From positions 897,128-961,127 of the forward strand of contig NZ_MSCC01000002.1 of the NCBI RefSeq assembly GCF_002954455.1: DNA of 64,000 nt, read 5' to 3'. The position numbers and the translations under genes are program-made. This document shows positions 18,476 through 27,013 of the stretch, one piece after another (position 1 is the first letter of the stretch; each line of letters opens with the position of its first letter). The notes under the pieces are model-generated. The model made no database searches. It was not told where the DNA came from and saw only the letters and a program-made list of their open reading frames with translations. This stretch comes from Photobacterium aquimaris. GTDB taxonomy: Bacteria; Pseudomonadota; Gammaproteobacteria; Enterobacterales; Vibrionaceae.

Positions 18476-19282
18476 GTGAATATAAATATGCGTACTGTAT
18501 GTCTACTTGCATGCCTATTAATATCTAACCTAAGTTATTCAGGAACAGAACAACCCACAGGTGGGCGCTATGGTTTGGCATTAGATCCAGTTGCAACAGT
18601 AAATTTTGTGTTTAATACCCCATCAACGCCACAGCAGCAACAAGCAAAAGATATTGTCCAACATTCATCTATGCTAGCGACAATAAAGCACTTGAGCCAA
18701 ACCCGTTTTATTTTTGCGCCGAGCTTAGACATTGTATTTGGTGGTAATAGAGGGCCTTATTATAATTCGACTCAGCAGCTGATTCAGATCCCTTACCAAT
18801 ATATTACTCAACTCTTACAGCATGTGACAGATAGTGGCCGTTACCCAACCCAACAACAACGTTATCAGGCGACAATCGATGTGCTATTGCTGACATTGCT
18901 TTATGAAATTGGTCATGTGTATATTCTTGATCGCGCGATTCCGATACTAGGCTATAGCGAAAATACCGTTGATAATTTTGTGACGATTTTACTGCTTAAT
19001 GATATCGATAGAGGCGATCAAATAGCGATTAACTCAAACCACTTATTCAGTATCGATACATTCAATCAATCTGCCCTTAAGAACAATCCTTTTATTCAAC
19101 AACACGCACTTAATCAACAACGTTACCAGCGTATTTTATGTCTGGTATATGGCAGTAATCCTGCTCGCTACCAACGTTTGTTTGATAATTATTCAATTGC
19201 ACATCGACAACAACAACAGCAATCATGCCAAGATGTATTTTCAACTACTCACAAAGGTTGGCTTTATTATTTAGACGACTAA
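18476..19282 (+). CDS. Exported DUF4344-like protein with a degenerate zincin motif
   Basis: A 268-aa protein with a signal peptide (MNINMRTVCLLACLLISNLS, cleavage near SYS-GT). The body resembles the DUF4344 metallopeptidase-like family: LLTLLYEIGHVYILDRAIPI near residues 138-157 occupies the HExxH helix, followed by the usual LGY-E segment. The first histidine is Tyr here (YEIGH) and the downstream acidic ligand motif is reduced (SENTVDNF), so zinc proteolysis is doubtful. GTG 18476 has GAGGTG five nt upstream. Gln-rich C-terminal part. It precedes ydbH by 146 bp. Confidence 0.68.
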   Translation: MNINMRTVCLLACLLISNLSYSGTEQPTGGRYGLALDPVATVNFVFNTPSTPQQQQAKDIVQHSSMLATIKHLSQTRFIFAPSLDIVFGGNRGPYYNSTQQLIQIPYQYITQLLQHVTDSGRYPTQQQRYQATIDVLLLTLLYEIGHVYILDRAIPILGYSENTVDNFVTILLLNDIDRGDQIAINSNHLFSIDTFNQSALKNNPFIQQHALNQQRYQRILCLVYGSNPARYQRLFDNYSIAHRQQQQQSCQDVFSTTHKGWLYYLDD

Positions 19283-19428
19283 AATGAATACTTAGTCACT
19301 TTAAAAACTATAACCCCGTATTTTTTGTAACCAAAAGCATATATACCGCTAATGGTGAATATTTAAGTTGGCTGAGTAACTTATTGCTACCATTGAAACA
19401 TTCTTTTATGAAAAGGTGACTTATCGAA

Positions 19429-22400
19429 GTGAAAGCTTGCTCGTCCAATTCGAAGCCAGTACCACCAGCCGACTCTCGACCACCACGGTTACGCACTCGT
19501 AATAAACTGGGTTTATCGTTATTGGTATTGATCTTACTTGCACCAATTGTTGGTTTTATATGGCTTGGTATCAACGGCATTACAATAACGGGGCTGAAAG
19601 GGTTACGCTATGATGGTGATATTCGTGCAGAACTGATTTCGTTACGCGTTTTTGATTACAACGTCACTTTTCATAACCTTTCTCTGCGCCACAGTGTCGA
19701 TCCTAATAACCCTATTGATGAAGGCAGTTATCGTCTTTTTGCTAAAAAGTATGAAATCGAACTTTCGCCTGCCGCGACCACCATGCTAGAACAACAAGAT
19801 ATTTACCTGAGATATCTTCATTTTTTTGATGCGACATTTAAATTTGTTGATTTTTCCTCCCCATTAGCCATTAATGCCCATGCTCGTAAGGTAACAGCCT
19901 CTGCCGCACACAGTGATGGTAAAGAGCCCGCTGCGACACAAATTATTGAACAAGTTGATGTTACGATCAGCAACAGTCCGCACTTGGTGATCTCTGGTCA
20001 TTCTGAAAAAGGCCGATTAAATTTATTCTTTCCACATTACCAGCCATCGCCCCATTACCCGTTACGCTTCACTGACAGTCAATTTTCTATTGCGTGGCAA
20101 GGCGAGCAAACCCCTGTTGCGGTAACTATTGGTGCGCTGCTGCCTGAATGGGAAACCCTTAATAACACTTTACCTGAGCAAATTATTACCAAATTATCGT
20201 TAGCGTTTGATCTTAAAAACAGTTTACCGACAATGAAGTTAATCGCTAAAACTGCCAAGTTAGAGCAGCCCAAATACCTACCCGAATTTGTTAGTCGTAC
20301 TGATATCGATAGCAAAGGATTTCATCTTGGACAAACTATCGCTAACCTTGCCCGTTTACCTATAAATAAATTTAAAATAAAGTCATTTACTTACGGTGAT
20401 TTATTAATTGATGCTAGAGTAATTTTAGAGACACCACTCACGCAGGCATCACTCACAACAACTAACTCTACAGCCTCTACAGCCTCTACAGCCTCTACAG
20501 CCTCTACAGCAATAGATGAACCAATAGCAGATAACAATCACAACCAACTCCCACCAAAAAAAACAGCGGCTGAAAAAGCCCACCATAAGCAGCAACGTCA
20601 ACATCGAGAACAAGCTCGCCACAAAATAGAACAGCAGGCAAAAGATCTAAATATCGCAGCAGAAAATAAAACCAAAGCGCATTTTCTTGTCAGAGGAAAA
20701 GCGTTAGCTCCAAATCCGTATCAACTTGAGGTCAATATTCATCATTTATCAAAAACAGATGCGCGTGTACATACCATCATGACTCGCAGTGACGGTAATA
20801 GCCTTAATTGTGATGCTAAGATTATTTTTCAACAACCGTTGCCACAATACTTAAACTGCAATGCCAATTTTAAAAATACCAAAGAATTTACCGACCGTTT
20901 AGGGCTCAAAGATGTGCCGAATGCAAAAATAAATGGGCCGCTACGTTTCTATGCTAAACAAATCGTCAGCAGCTTATCTAACAAAGCACAACCTATGGTC
21001 AGAGATAATAAAATCGTTGATGCACACTACCTTGTTGGCATTGAGTTACCCGCTTCTTTTGCGATTGAACTTAACAAATATGCCTTTGCTGCACCTTTTT
21101 TAAATGCTCAACGCAATCATGATCGCCACCATAACCAACCCAAACATGTTGCTAATATTCAAATGAACAGTGATGGTAAAATAAACTTTAAGGTCAATTA
21201 TAAAAATGAATTATTCCGCGTTGCTTTAAGCGATAAAAACGAAACCATTAGCTTTAAAAATGCCCAAACGAAGTCGGCATTACATTTCTTTATTGATGAT
21301 CTCAACTGCTTGTACCCTAATTTACAATGTCACATCGATGCTAATATCAGTGCCAGTATTAATAGCCTACAACCGATTATTGACAGTAAAATTGATGACG
21401 TTGTATTTAATTCAAAGATAAAAGCGACATGGGCTAATAACTATTTAGTTTCCCAACTTCAACAGACGCGTTTACAAGCTAAAAAACTGACTTTCGCAGG
21501 TATTCCAACCTTAGCAAATAGCAGCAGTAAGAATATTGATTTCAGTTTAAAACAATTAATCGGTATTTTTGAAAAACAAGATGATCGACTCGCATTAACA
21601 CTTTATCAGCCTAAAAATACTCAGGCACAATTTAGTGCTCAACTATATGCTCGTTACCAATCGACAAAAAAATCTCAAGCTGCAGACTATAAAACCCAAT
21701 TAAATGTGAAGGTCAGTAAATTCTTATTACGCCATGCGTTTTTATTTAACACAAAAAAAATGCAATCACAGCCACTGACTCTCAGTAGTGATTTCAAAAT
21801 AACAATGGAAGCAGTTCAACGTAACCGTCAGCAAGTGCTACCGCCAACGAATCTTCATGGCCATTTTCTGTTAGCTGATAATGCGCTTAACATTAACACC
21901 ACCTTAGCCAATCCTTATGATGATATATTAGCGCAAGTTGATGTTAATGCAGATTTAATTGCTAAAAAAACCACAGTAAAACTACACCATCGAACGGTCT
22001 TTTTTACTCAAAAACATAGCTTAAAGAACTATTACTTTCCGGCATTATCGTTACCGATTGATATTACAGACGGCAGTATCACCACCAGCGCATCGTTTGT
22101 TATTGATCGTAATAATCGATTAACAGGCACGGCTAACATCGCTACCAACCACCTTTCTGGTCATTATCGTGGCATTAAAGTAACTCAACTTAATAGCAGC
22201 CTGTATACTGCTTTTTCACCTGAGGGGATTCGTAGTCTACGTCCAATGGCTTTATTTGCTCAACAACTTAACCTTGGCGTATTGTTAACAAAACCAAGTT
22301 TAATTATCGATTTTGACACTCAAGCAGATCAATATACGTTACATCGAATTTCAACCAATTTATTTGGCGGCAGTATCAGCGCACATGGTATCCACCGTAC

Positions 22401-22902
22401 TAACGGTCGTCATTTAAGTACAATCCCTATTACAGTATTTGGACTCAACATTGAAAAAATAACCGATGTTATTGATCATGATGGCATCGAGTTCACAGGG
22501 ATCCTTGATGGCACAATTCCAATCTCATTTATTGATGGTAAACCTGAGATCCATGGCGGCGTACTTCAATCTCGCCACCCTGGTGGAGTATTACGTTATC
22601 TAGATGACTCTATTATTGATAATAAAGTCAAAGCTGCTGGCCACCATAGTCCGTTAATGGTGAGTGAGATCCTTAAAAATTATCATTATCGTACTCTCGC
22701 CATTAAAGTTAACTACGCTAGAGATGGTGTGTTAGACACTCAAGCCCATTTTAAAGGCTATAACCCTGATTTTCAGTATGGTCGCCCTATCAATATCAAC
22801 TTAGCGGTTGAAGATAATATTCTAGAACTCATTAAAACAATTAACATGATCAATGCTTCTGATATCGAACAAAAAATCAGTAACCATTTTAATCAGTACT
22901 AA
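19429..22902 (+). CDS. ydbH: YdbH-family AsmA-like intermembrane bridge protein
   Basis: A large periplasm-spanning protein of the AsmA-like group. In E. coli, YdbH with the lipoprotein YnbE forms a bridge thought to move phospholipid to the outer membrane, redundantly with TamB and YhdP. Here an N-terminal anchor helix (LSLLVLILLAPIVGFIWLG, about residues 28-46) precedes a long beta-rich body, and the C-terminal part (VFGLNIEKITDVIDHDGIEF, then GILDGTIPISFIDG) is the conserved YdbH end. At 1157 aa it is longer than E. coli YdbH (879), partly because of a Lys/Gln/His-rich charged insert near residues 345-410. GTG 19429 is the start; ynbE and ydbL follow within 20 and 33 bp. Confidence 0.9.
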   Translation: MKACSSNSKPVPPADSRPPRLRTRNKLGLSLLVLILLAPIVGFIWLGINGITITGLKGLRYDGDIRAELISLRVFDYNVTFHNLSLRHSVDPNNPIDEGSYRLFAKKYEIELSPAATTMLEQQDIYLRYLHFFDATFKFVDFSSPLAINAHARKVTASAAHSDGKEPAATQIIEQVDVTISNSPHLVISGHSEKGRLNLFFPHYQPSPHYPLRFTDSQFSIAWQGEQTPVAVTIGALLPEWETLNNTLPEQIITKLSLAFDLKNSLPTMKLIAKTAKLEQPKYLPEFVSRTDIDSKGFHLGQTIANLARLPINKFKIKSFTYGDLLIDARVILETPLTQASLTTTNSTASTASTASTASTAIDEPIADNNHNQLPPKKTAAEKAHHKQQRQHREQARHKIEQQAKDLNIAAENKTKAHFLVRGKALAPNPYQLEVNIHHLSKTDARVHTIMTRSDGNSLNCDAKIIFQQPLPQYLNCNANFKNTKEFTDRLGLKDVPNAKINGPLRFYAKQIVSSLSNKAQPMVRDNKIVDAHYLVGIELPASFAIELNKYAFAAPFLNAQRNHDRHHNQPKHVANIQMNSDGKINFKVNYKNELFRVALSDKNETISFKNAQTKSALHFFIDDLNCLYPNLQCHIDANISASINSLQPIIDSKIDDVVFNSKIKATWANNYLVSQLQQTRLQAKKLTFAGIPTLANSSSKNIDFSLKQLIGIFEKQDDRLALTLYQPKNTQAQFSAQLYARYQSTKKSQAADYKTQLNVKVSKFLLRHAFLFNTKKMQSQPLTLSSDFKITMEAVQRNRQQVLPPTNLHGHFLLADNALNINTTLANPYDDILAQVDVNADLIAKKTTVKLHHRTVFFTQKHSLKNYYFPALSLPIDITDGSITTSASFVIDRNNRLTGTANIATNHLSGHYRGIKVTQLNSSLYTAFSPEGIRSLRPMALFAQQLNLGVLLTKPSLIIDFDTQADQYTLHRISTNLFGGSISAHGIHRTNGRHLSTIPITVFGLNIEKITDVIDHDGIEFTGILDGTIPISFIDGKPEIHGGVLQSRHPGGVLRYLDDSIIDNKVKAAGHHSPLMVSEILKNYHYRTLAIKVNYARDGVLDTQAHFKGYNPDFQYGRPININLAVEDNILELIKTINMINASDIEQKISNHFNQY
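20470..20505. repeat. 9-bp tandem repeat (4 copies) in ydbH
   Basis: Four exact copies of ACAGCCTCT, encoding Thr-Ala-Ser, flanked by partial copies. They lie in the variable linker of YdbH, and the period keeps the frame. Confidence 0.95.
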
Positions 22903-22922
22903 TTATGTAAAAGGTTATCACC

Positions 22923-23138
22923 ATGAATAGTTTGCAAAAAACATCGCTCCTATCTACGATCTATGGCATAGCACTCATGATTACACTGCTATTACTCAAT
23001 GGCTGTACACCAACAATACAAGTTGCTACATCGGATAAACCTATTGAGGTTAATCTTAACGTTAAGATTGAGCACGAAATTAAAATAAAAGTAGACAAAG
23101 AAATAGAACAACTTTTTGATAATAAAGAAACATTTTAA
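22923..23138 (+). CDS. ynbE: YnbE-type outer-membrane lipoprotein
   Basis: A small lipoprotein partner of YdbH. The 71-aa protein has a hydrophobic signal and lipobox LNGC at residues 25-28, giving a mature peptide of about 44 residues with the family core VNLNVKIEHEIKIKVDKEIE. In E. coli YnbE multimerises and pairs with the YdbH C-terminus by beta-strand stacking. AAGG lies 7 nt upstream of ATG. It is 20 bp behind ydbH, so co-transcribed. Confidence 0.93.
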   Translation: MNSLQKTSLLSTIYGIALMITLLLLNGCTPTIQVATSDKPIEVNLNVKIEHEIKIKVDKEIEQLFDNKETF

Positions 23139-23171
23139 TTTTACACTTTTCTTTTAGTAAGGTAATCCATC

Positions 23172-23498
23172 ATGAAACCAATCATCTTTAGCTGTTGTTT
23201 GATGGCTTTGTTTTCACATTCGGCTTTGGCACTTAATTTACAGCAAGCGAAGCAGCAAGGACTGGTTGGCGAGGCTAATAATGGTTTTATTGCTATAGTT
23301 AATGCAAACCATCGTGCTGATGTTTCTCAATTAATAAAAACGGTTAATAACCATCGTCAAAATACCTATAATACAATTAGTCAGTCTCATGATTTATCTC
23401 TCATTGATGTAAAACAGCGAGCTTATTTTAAAGCAGTCGAAAAAACCCAGCGAGGAAATTACTATCAAGACAGTGATGGCACTTGGCGAAAAAAATAA
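23172..23498 (+). CDS. ydbL: YdbL-type periplasmic protein (DUF1318)
   Basis: Third gene of the ydbH-ynbE-ydbL operon. The 108-aa protein has a signal peptide ending ALA-LNLQ and the DUF1318 core, beginning LQQAKQQGLVGEANNGFIA and ending near YYQDSDGTWRKK. In E. coli YdbL modulates YdbH-YnbE interaction like a chaperone. The length equals E. coli YdbL. It is 33 bp after ynbE, with AGTAAGG before ATG. Confidence 0.92.
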   Translation: MKPIIFSCCLMALFSHSALALNLQQAKQQGLVGEANNGFIAIVNANHRADVSQLIKTVNNHRQNTYNTISQSHDLSLIDVKQRAYFKAVEKTQRGNYYQDSDGTWRKK

Positions 23499-23626
23499 TA
23501 ACCTTACAGATAGTAGCCATATATTAAGTAACTCTTAACCCTCGTTTAAAAATATTTAACTAAACTAAATAGAATGACATGCGTATAATTTAAAATCTCT
23601 TCCACACATTGACATTAACCATAAAT

Positions 23627-24565
23627 ATGACATTAAATCATAAGATTAAACCCATAGATTTTGTATTTATCCTTACCGCAGTGATATGTTTAGCACCTTT
23701 TATTAGTTCACCAATTGCATTAATACTTGGTTTTACTTTAGCCAGTTTTGGTTTAGTACCAACACAATTTAATCTTGCAGCCTTAACAAAAAAACTTTTG
23801 TCATACTCAATTATTGGTTTAGGTTTTGGGATTAATTTAAATGAAGCGATTGAAGCAAGTCGTCAAGGGCTCGGACTGATTGTATCTTCGATCTTCTTTA
23901 CGTTGTTTTTAGGCTGGCTCGCAACCCATTTTCTAAAACTTGATAAAAAAACGGGTCATTTAATTGCAGCTGGTACGGCTATTTGTGGTGGTAGTGCCAT
24001 TGCCGCAGTATCGCCAGCCATTAATGCTCGTGATGATCAAACATCATTGGCTTTAGCAACGGTATTTGTACTTAATGCTGCTGCGCTATTCCTTTTCCCT
24101 GCTATTGGTCATTTACTTGAGATGAGCCAACATGCGTTTGGTACTTGGGCTGCGATTGCAATCCATGATACTTCATCGGTTGTTGGTGCTGCGGGATCAT
24201 ATGGCGATGAAGCATTAAAAACCGCAACCACACTAAAGCTTGCTCGAGCACTATGGATTATTCCTGTCGCGTTTGGCAGTGCGTTAATGTTTAAAGGCGA
24301 CAGTAAGAAAATTAGTATTCCTTATTTCATTGTCTTTTATTGCCTTGCTATTTTAGTGGCTCATTTCGTACCACAATTTCACTCCACCTATATGCTAATT
24401 TTTGATGCATCAAAGCGTTTATTAGTAGTGTGTCTATTCTTGATTGGTTCAGGTATTACAGTGAGTAAATTACGTAATGCTGGACATAAACCATTATTAT
24501 TAGGTGTTGTACTTTGGCTAGCCATTGGTGCTGCTTCATTAACGTATATTGAATTATTTTTATAA
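23627..24565 (+). CDS. YeiH-family putative sulfate exporter
   Basis: Integral inner-membrane protein of the PF03601 (YeiH) family with about 9-10 helices. Family hallmarks are [12 protein letters not shown] near residue 65, [19 protein letters not shown] near residue 113 and [16 protein letters not shown] near residue 180. The annotated role (sulfate or other anion export) is family-level only. ATG 23627 gives [12 protein letters not shown] and 312 aa; the TTG at 23609 is an alternative. No partner LysR gene (as with E. coli yeiE) is adjacent. The last codons are repeated as a 27-bp duplicate at 26762. Confidence 0.88.
   Translation: MTLNHKIKPIDFVFILTAVICLAPFISSPIALILGFTLASFGLVPTQFNLAALTKKLLSYSIIGLGFGINLNEAIEASRQGLGLIVSSIFFTLFLGWLATHFLKLDKKTGHLIAAGTAICGGSAIAAVSPAINARDDQTSLALATVFVLNAAALFLFPAIGHLLEMSQHAFGTWAAIAIHDTSSVVGAAGSYGDEALKTATTLKLARALWIIPVAFGSALMFKGDSKKISIPYFIVFYCLAILVAHFVPQFHSTYMLIFDASKRLLVVCLFLIGSGITVSKLRNAGHKPLLLGVVLWLAIGAASLTYIELFL
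24533..24559 (+). repeat. 27-bp direct repeat, copy 1 (3' end of yeiH)
   Basis: The final codons of yeiH (encoding about [10 protein letters not shown]) are repeated without mismatch at 26762-26788 in the same orientation. Confidence 0.93.
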
Positions 24566-24588
24566 CACAATAGTAAATACTCATAATA

Positions 24589-24630
24589 CAGAAGGGATCA
24601 AGGCTAAGCCGATGATCCCTTCTGTTTTTT
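24589..24630 (+). terminator. Terminator after yeiH
   Basis: A 12-bp perfect stem (CAGAAGGGATCA and complement, 12-nt loop) is followed by TTTTTT. Confidence 0.93.
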
Positions 24631-24661
24631 AAATCATAATTCTTGTTACATTATTATGTAA

Positions 24662-26320
24662 CTATTCACTAGCACGATATCGATAAGTCACCGCTTTTGT
24701 TAATGGAGATTCAAAGACTACTTTGATCTCTCGTCCTTTACGTACCTTTTTGTTAATTAAAATATTAACCATTGCGGTATCTTGATCTAACTTCAGTTCA
24801 AATTCATCACTCTGATGATTTTCAACCTTACCTAAATAACGATCATTGGCATATACCGTGATCTTATGCTCTGGTAACCAAGAGCGAAAATAATCATAAT
24901 CCAATTGGATCTGTTTCGTTTGCGGTAAATATTGGATCGCAACATCATCACCAAACTCATGATCTTGTTTGCTTATAGATAAATCACTGTTTTCCCACAT
25001 ACCCGTTGATGGCAATAATGTCGAGTGTTGATTAAGAACCAAGTCAGTTTCATCTGTAACCGGAATACCCCAATGGTTAAAATACTCTCGCAAATCATAG
25101 CCTGTCGCTAAACTTGCTTTTTGAATAAACACTTGTACACGTTGATCGCCAGATATCGCATCATGATTAGGTGGTAAATCATGATAACTATTACGCATGA
25201 TGATACTCATCCGTTGATAAAACCGTGGACCAAATGTGAGATCCAATTGCCAAAATAGTCCAAATTTATCAAATGCTTTTAATTGCTGACTAAAAAAGTC
25301 TTTCTCTGCTGATGGTAGATCCAAATAAGGGAAAATGCTCTTATTCCAATTAGCAACAATACGACTATCATAACCAAACTGTTGGCGTATTTTTTGCGAC
25401 GTGATATTGGTCGTCACTTCGCCCATACCACTAAATTGAATATAACGTGGTTGCAATGTATGTCCATATTCATGCCAAGGCCCCCAACCGTCATCAGTTA
25501 ATAATTTCGTTGTTTTAACAACACGATCAAACGCATAATCAGTTCCCGTACCTAAATGGTATCGAGTCGCATGCATCAAACCCGATCCATCACGACCGAC
25601 ATCTAAAAATAATAATTTATGAGACATGGGCTGATGACGTGAGGATAAAGCAGTTGAAAAACCATAATGCTGTTGCCCCGATGTGATAATGTTATCCCAC
25701 CCTTGCATTAATTGTGTCGGATCGCTCACTCCATAACGTTTAAATTTCTCAATCGGCCCGGTGATAACCATATTATTCGACACTAAATGAATATTAGGTA
25801 CCATTGCCTCATCAAGCATTGATAAGAAATCACTATTGGTATGCTCGTTTAATGTGAAAACTGGCATTTTATGACCACCCGCTAGCGTCACGACCACTGA
25901 TGGTTCATCGGTATGTAATCGGTTATCAATATAAACTTCACCATCTACCGTTGCTTGTACATAAGTCTCTGTTGTTTTATTAAAGACTGCAGTTTGCTCA
26001 CATAATTTCTTTTGATGTAACTGATTAATACAAACAGAGACATTATTCGATCCCGCAGGACTTAAACGTAAATAATCCCCAGCTTTAACATAAATTGAGG
26101 TGTGAATAAGATGCGTTAAACCTCTATTAGGGCGTAATCTATTCGCCATCTCATTTGTTAATGCGTTAATTGACAATGTAGTAGGAACGTCTACCGTGTC
26201 ACTAACTTCTTCATTAACTGAATATGTCGATATAGAAGCCACAGCCTTACTACTCAATGGAATAGCAACTATATAAATAATGGGTAAATAACGCAGTATG
26301 CTATGTCGATGAGTGCTCAT
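24662..26320 (-). CDS. Secreted M60-family (enhancin-like) metallopeptidase
   Basis: Zinc peptidase of the M60/enhancin group, whose members cut mucins and other glycoproteins. The 552-aa protein has a signal peptide (residues 1-28, ending SSKAVA). The catalytic signature GWGPWHEYGHTLQP gives HExxH at residues 283-287 with the third ligand Glu at about 301 (GMGE), as the family pattern requires. A C-terminal beta-rich region after residue 440 may bind substrate. At this size it is a stand-alone enzyme, far smaller than SslE/AcfD. ATG 26320 has AAGGA 8 nt upstream. It is flanked by a 27-bp repeat and has a hairpin in its leader. Confidence 0.9.
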   Translation of the reverse strand: MSTHRHSILRYLPIIYIVAIPLSSKAVASISTYSVNEEVSDTVDVPTTLSINALTNEMANRLRPNRGLTHLIHTSIYVKAGDYLRLSPAGSNNVSVCINQLHQKKLCEQTAVFNKTTETYVQATVDGEVYIDNRLHTDEPSVVVTLAGGHKMPVFTLNEHTNSDFLSMLDEAMVPNIHLVSNNMVITGPIEKFKRYGVSDPTQLMQGWDNIITSGQQHYGFSTALSSRHQPMSHKLLFLDVGRDGSGLMHATRYHLGTGTDYAFDRVVKTTKLLTDDGWGPWHEYGHTLQPRYIQFSGMGEVTTNITSQKIRQQFGYDSRIVANWNKSIFPYLDLPSAEKDFFSQQLKAFDKFGLFWQLDLTFGPRFYQRMSIIMRNSYHDLPPNHDAISGDQRVQVFIQKASLATGYDLREYFNHWGIPVTDETDLVLNQHSTLLPSTGMWENSDLSISKQDHEFGDDVAIQYLPQTKQIQLDYDYFRSWLPEHKITVYANDRYLGKVENHQSDEFELKLDQDTAMVNILINKKVRKGREIKVVFESPLTKAVTYRYRASE

Positions 26321-26375
26321 ATTATTCCTTTTCTTATGCTGACACTGATAGATGTTTGACGTTGAAAATATTAAT

Positions 26376-26419
26376 AACAAAAAACCTTTACGCCTTAAGT
26401 TAAGAAGACGTAAAGGTTT
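26376..26419 (-). terminator. Hairpin with T-run in the leader of the M60 gene
   Basis: AAACCTTTACG (26382-26392) and its exact complement (26409-26419) form an 11-bp stem. Read on the minus strand it is followed by TTTTT, about 55 nt before the M60 start codon. It could end transcription of whatever once lay upstream or act as an attenuator. Confidence 0.75.
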
Positions 26420-26541
26420 GCATCTTAATATGTGTTTATATTTTTCTAAAAAACATTTATCAAACAATGACTTTTAAACTTTATTTACCAGATCATCCTC
26501 ACAAAAATAAAATCTAAATATATCAATAGTTCTTTAACGAC

Positions 26542-26790
26542 TCACTTCGCATACACAACATTCTCTAATTCACCATTAGCCTTCCCGATGATAACTGTAA
26601 TTAGTTGATATTCAATTTCCCTTCGAGTCAACTTATAAGGAGAAATTAGCATTATTAAACGAGAACGGTTAATTTTTACGGTTATTTTATCTTTATCTAA
26701 ATTAGCCCACATACGTCTATCATTAACGTTATATTTGTATATCGCGGTATCACTTTGTGGCGCTTCATTAACGTATATTGAATTATTTCT
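26542..26790 (-). pseudogene. C-terminal fragment of an unrecognised protein
   Basis: An open frame of about 82 codons without a start (an in-frame stop precedes it) ends at TGA 26544-26542. It reads as real protein, for example AIYKYNVNDRRMWANLDKD near the front and EIEYQLITVIIGKANGELEN near the end. Its first codons overlap the duplicated yeiH 3' end, read in antisense. I do not recognise the family. The remaining spacer to 27013 holds only the amidohydrolase promoter region. Confidence 0.45.
26762..26788 (+). repeat. 27-bp direct repeat, copy 2
   Basis: Exact copy of 24533-24559, 2.2 kb away and in the same orientation. The two copies enclose the yeiH terminator, the M60 peptidase gene and the orphan fragment. 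Confidence 0.93.
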
Positions 26791-27013
26791 TTAATAAATA
26801 AACGTTGAATTGATAACACACTTTTAAGCCAGATGTAGCGTCTGACTTTTTTGTATCCTCGCATCACTCACATCACAATTTTTTCATTATTAGTGTTATT
26901 ATTGCTTTCTCAAAACAGTTAAATTCACATATAATTCATGAAATTCAAACATTAACCACCATAAACATACATGCCAGTGGTTTTATTAAATTTCATTAAC
27001 ATGGATGTAACCA

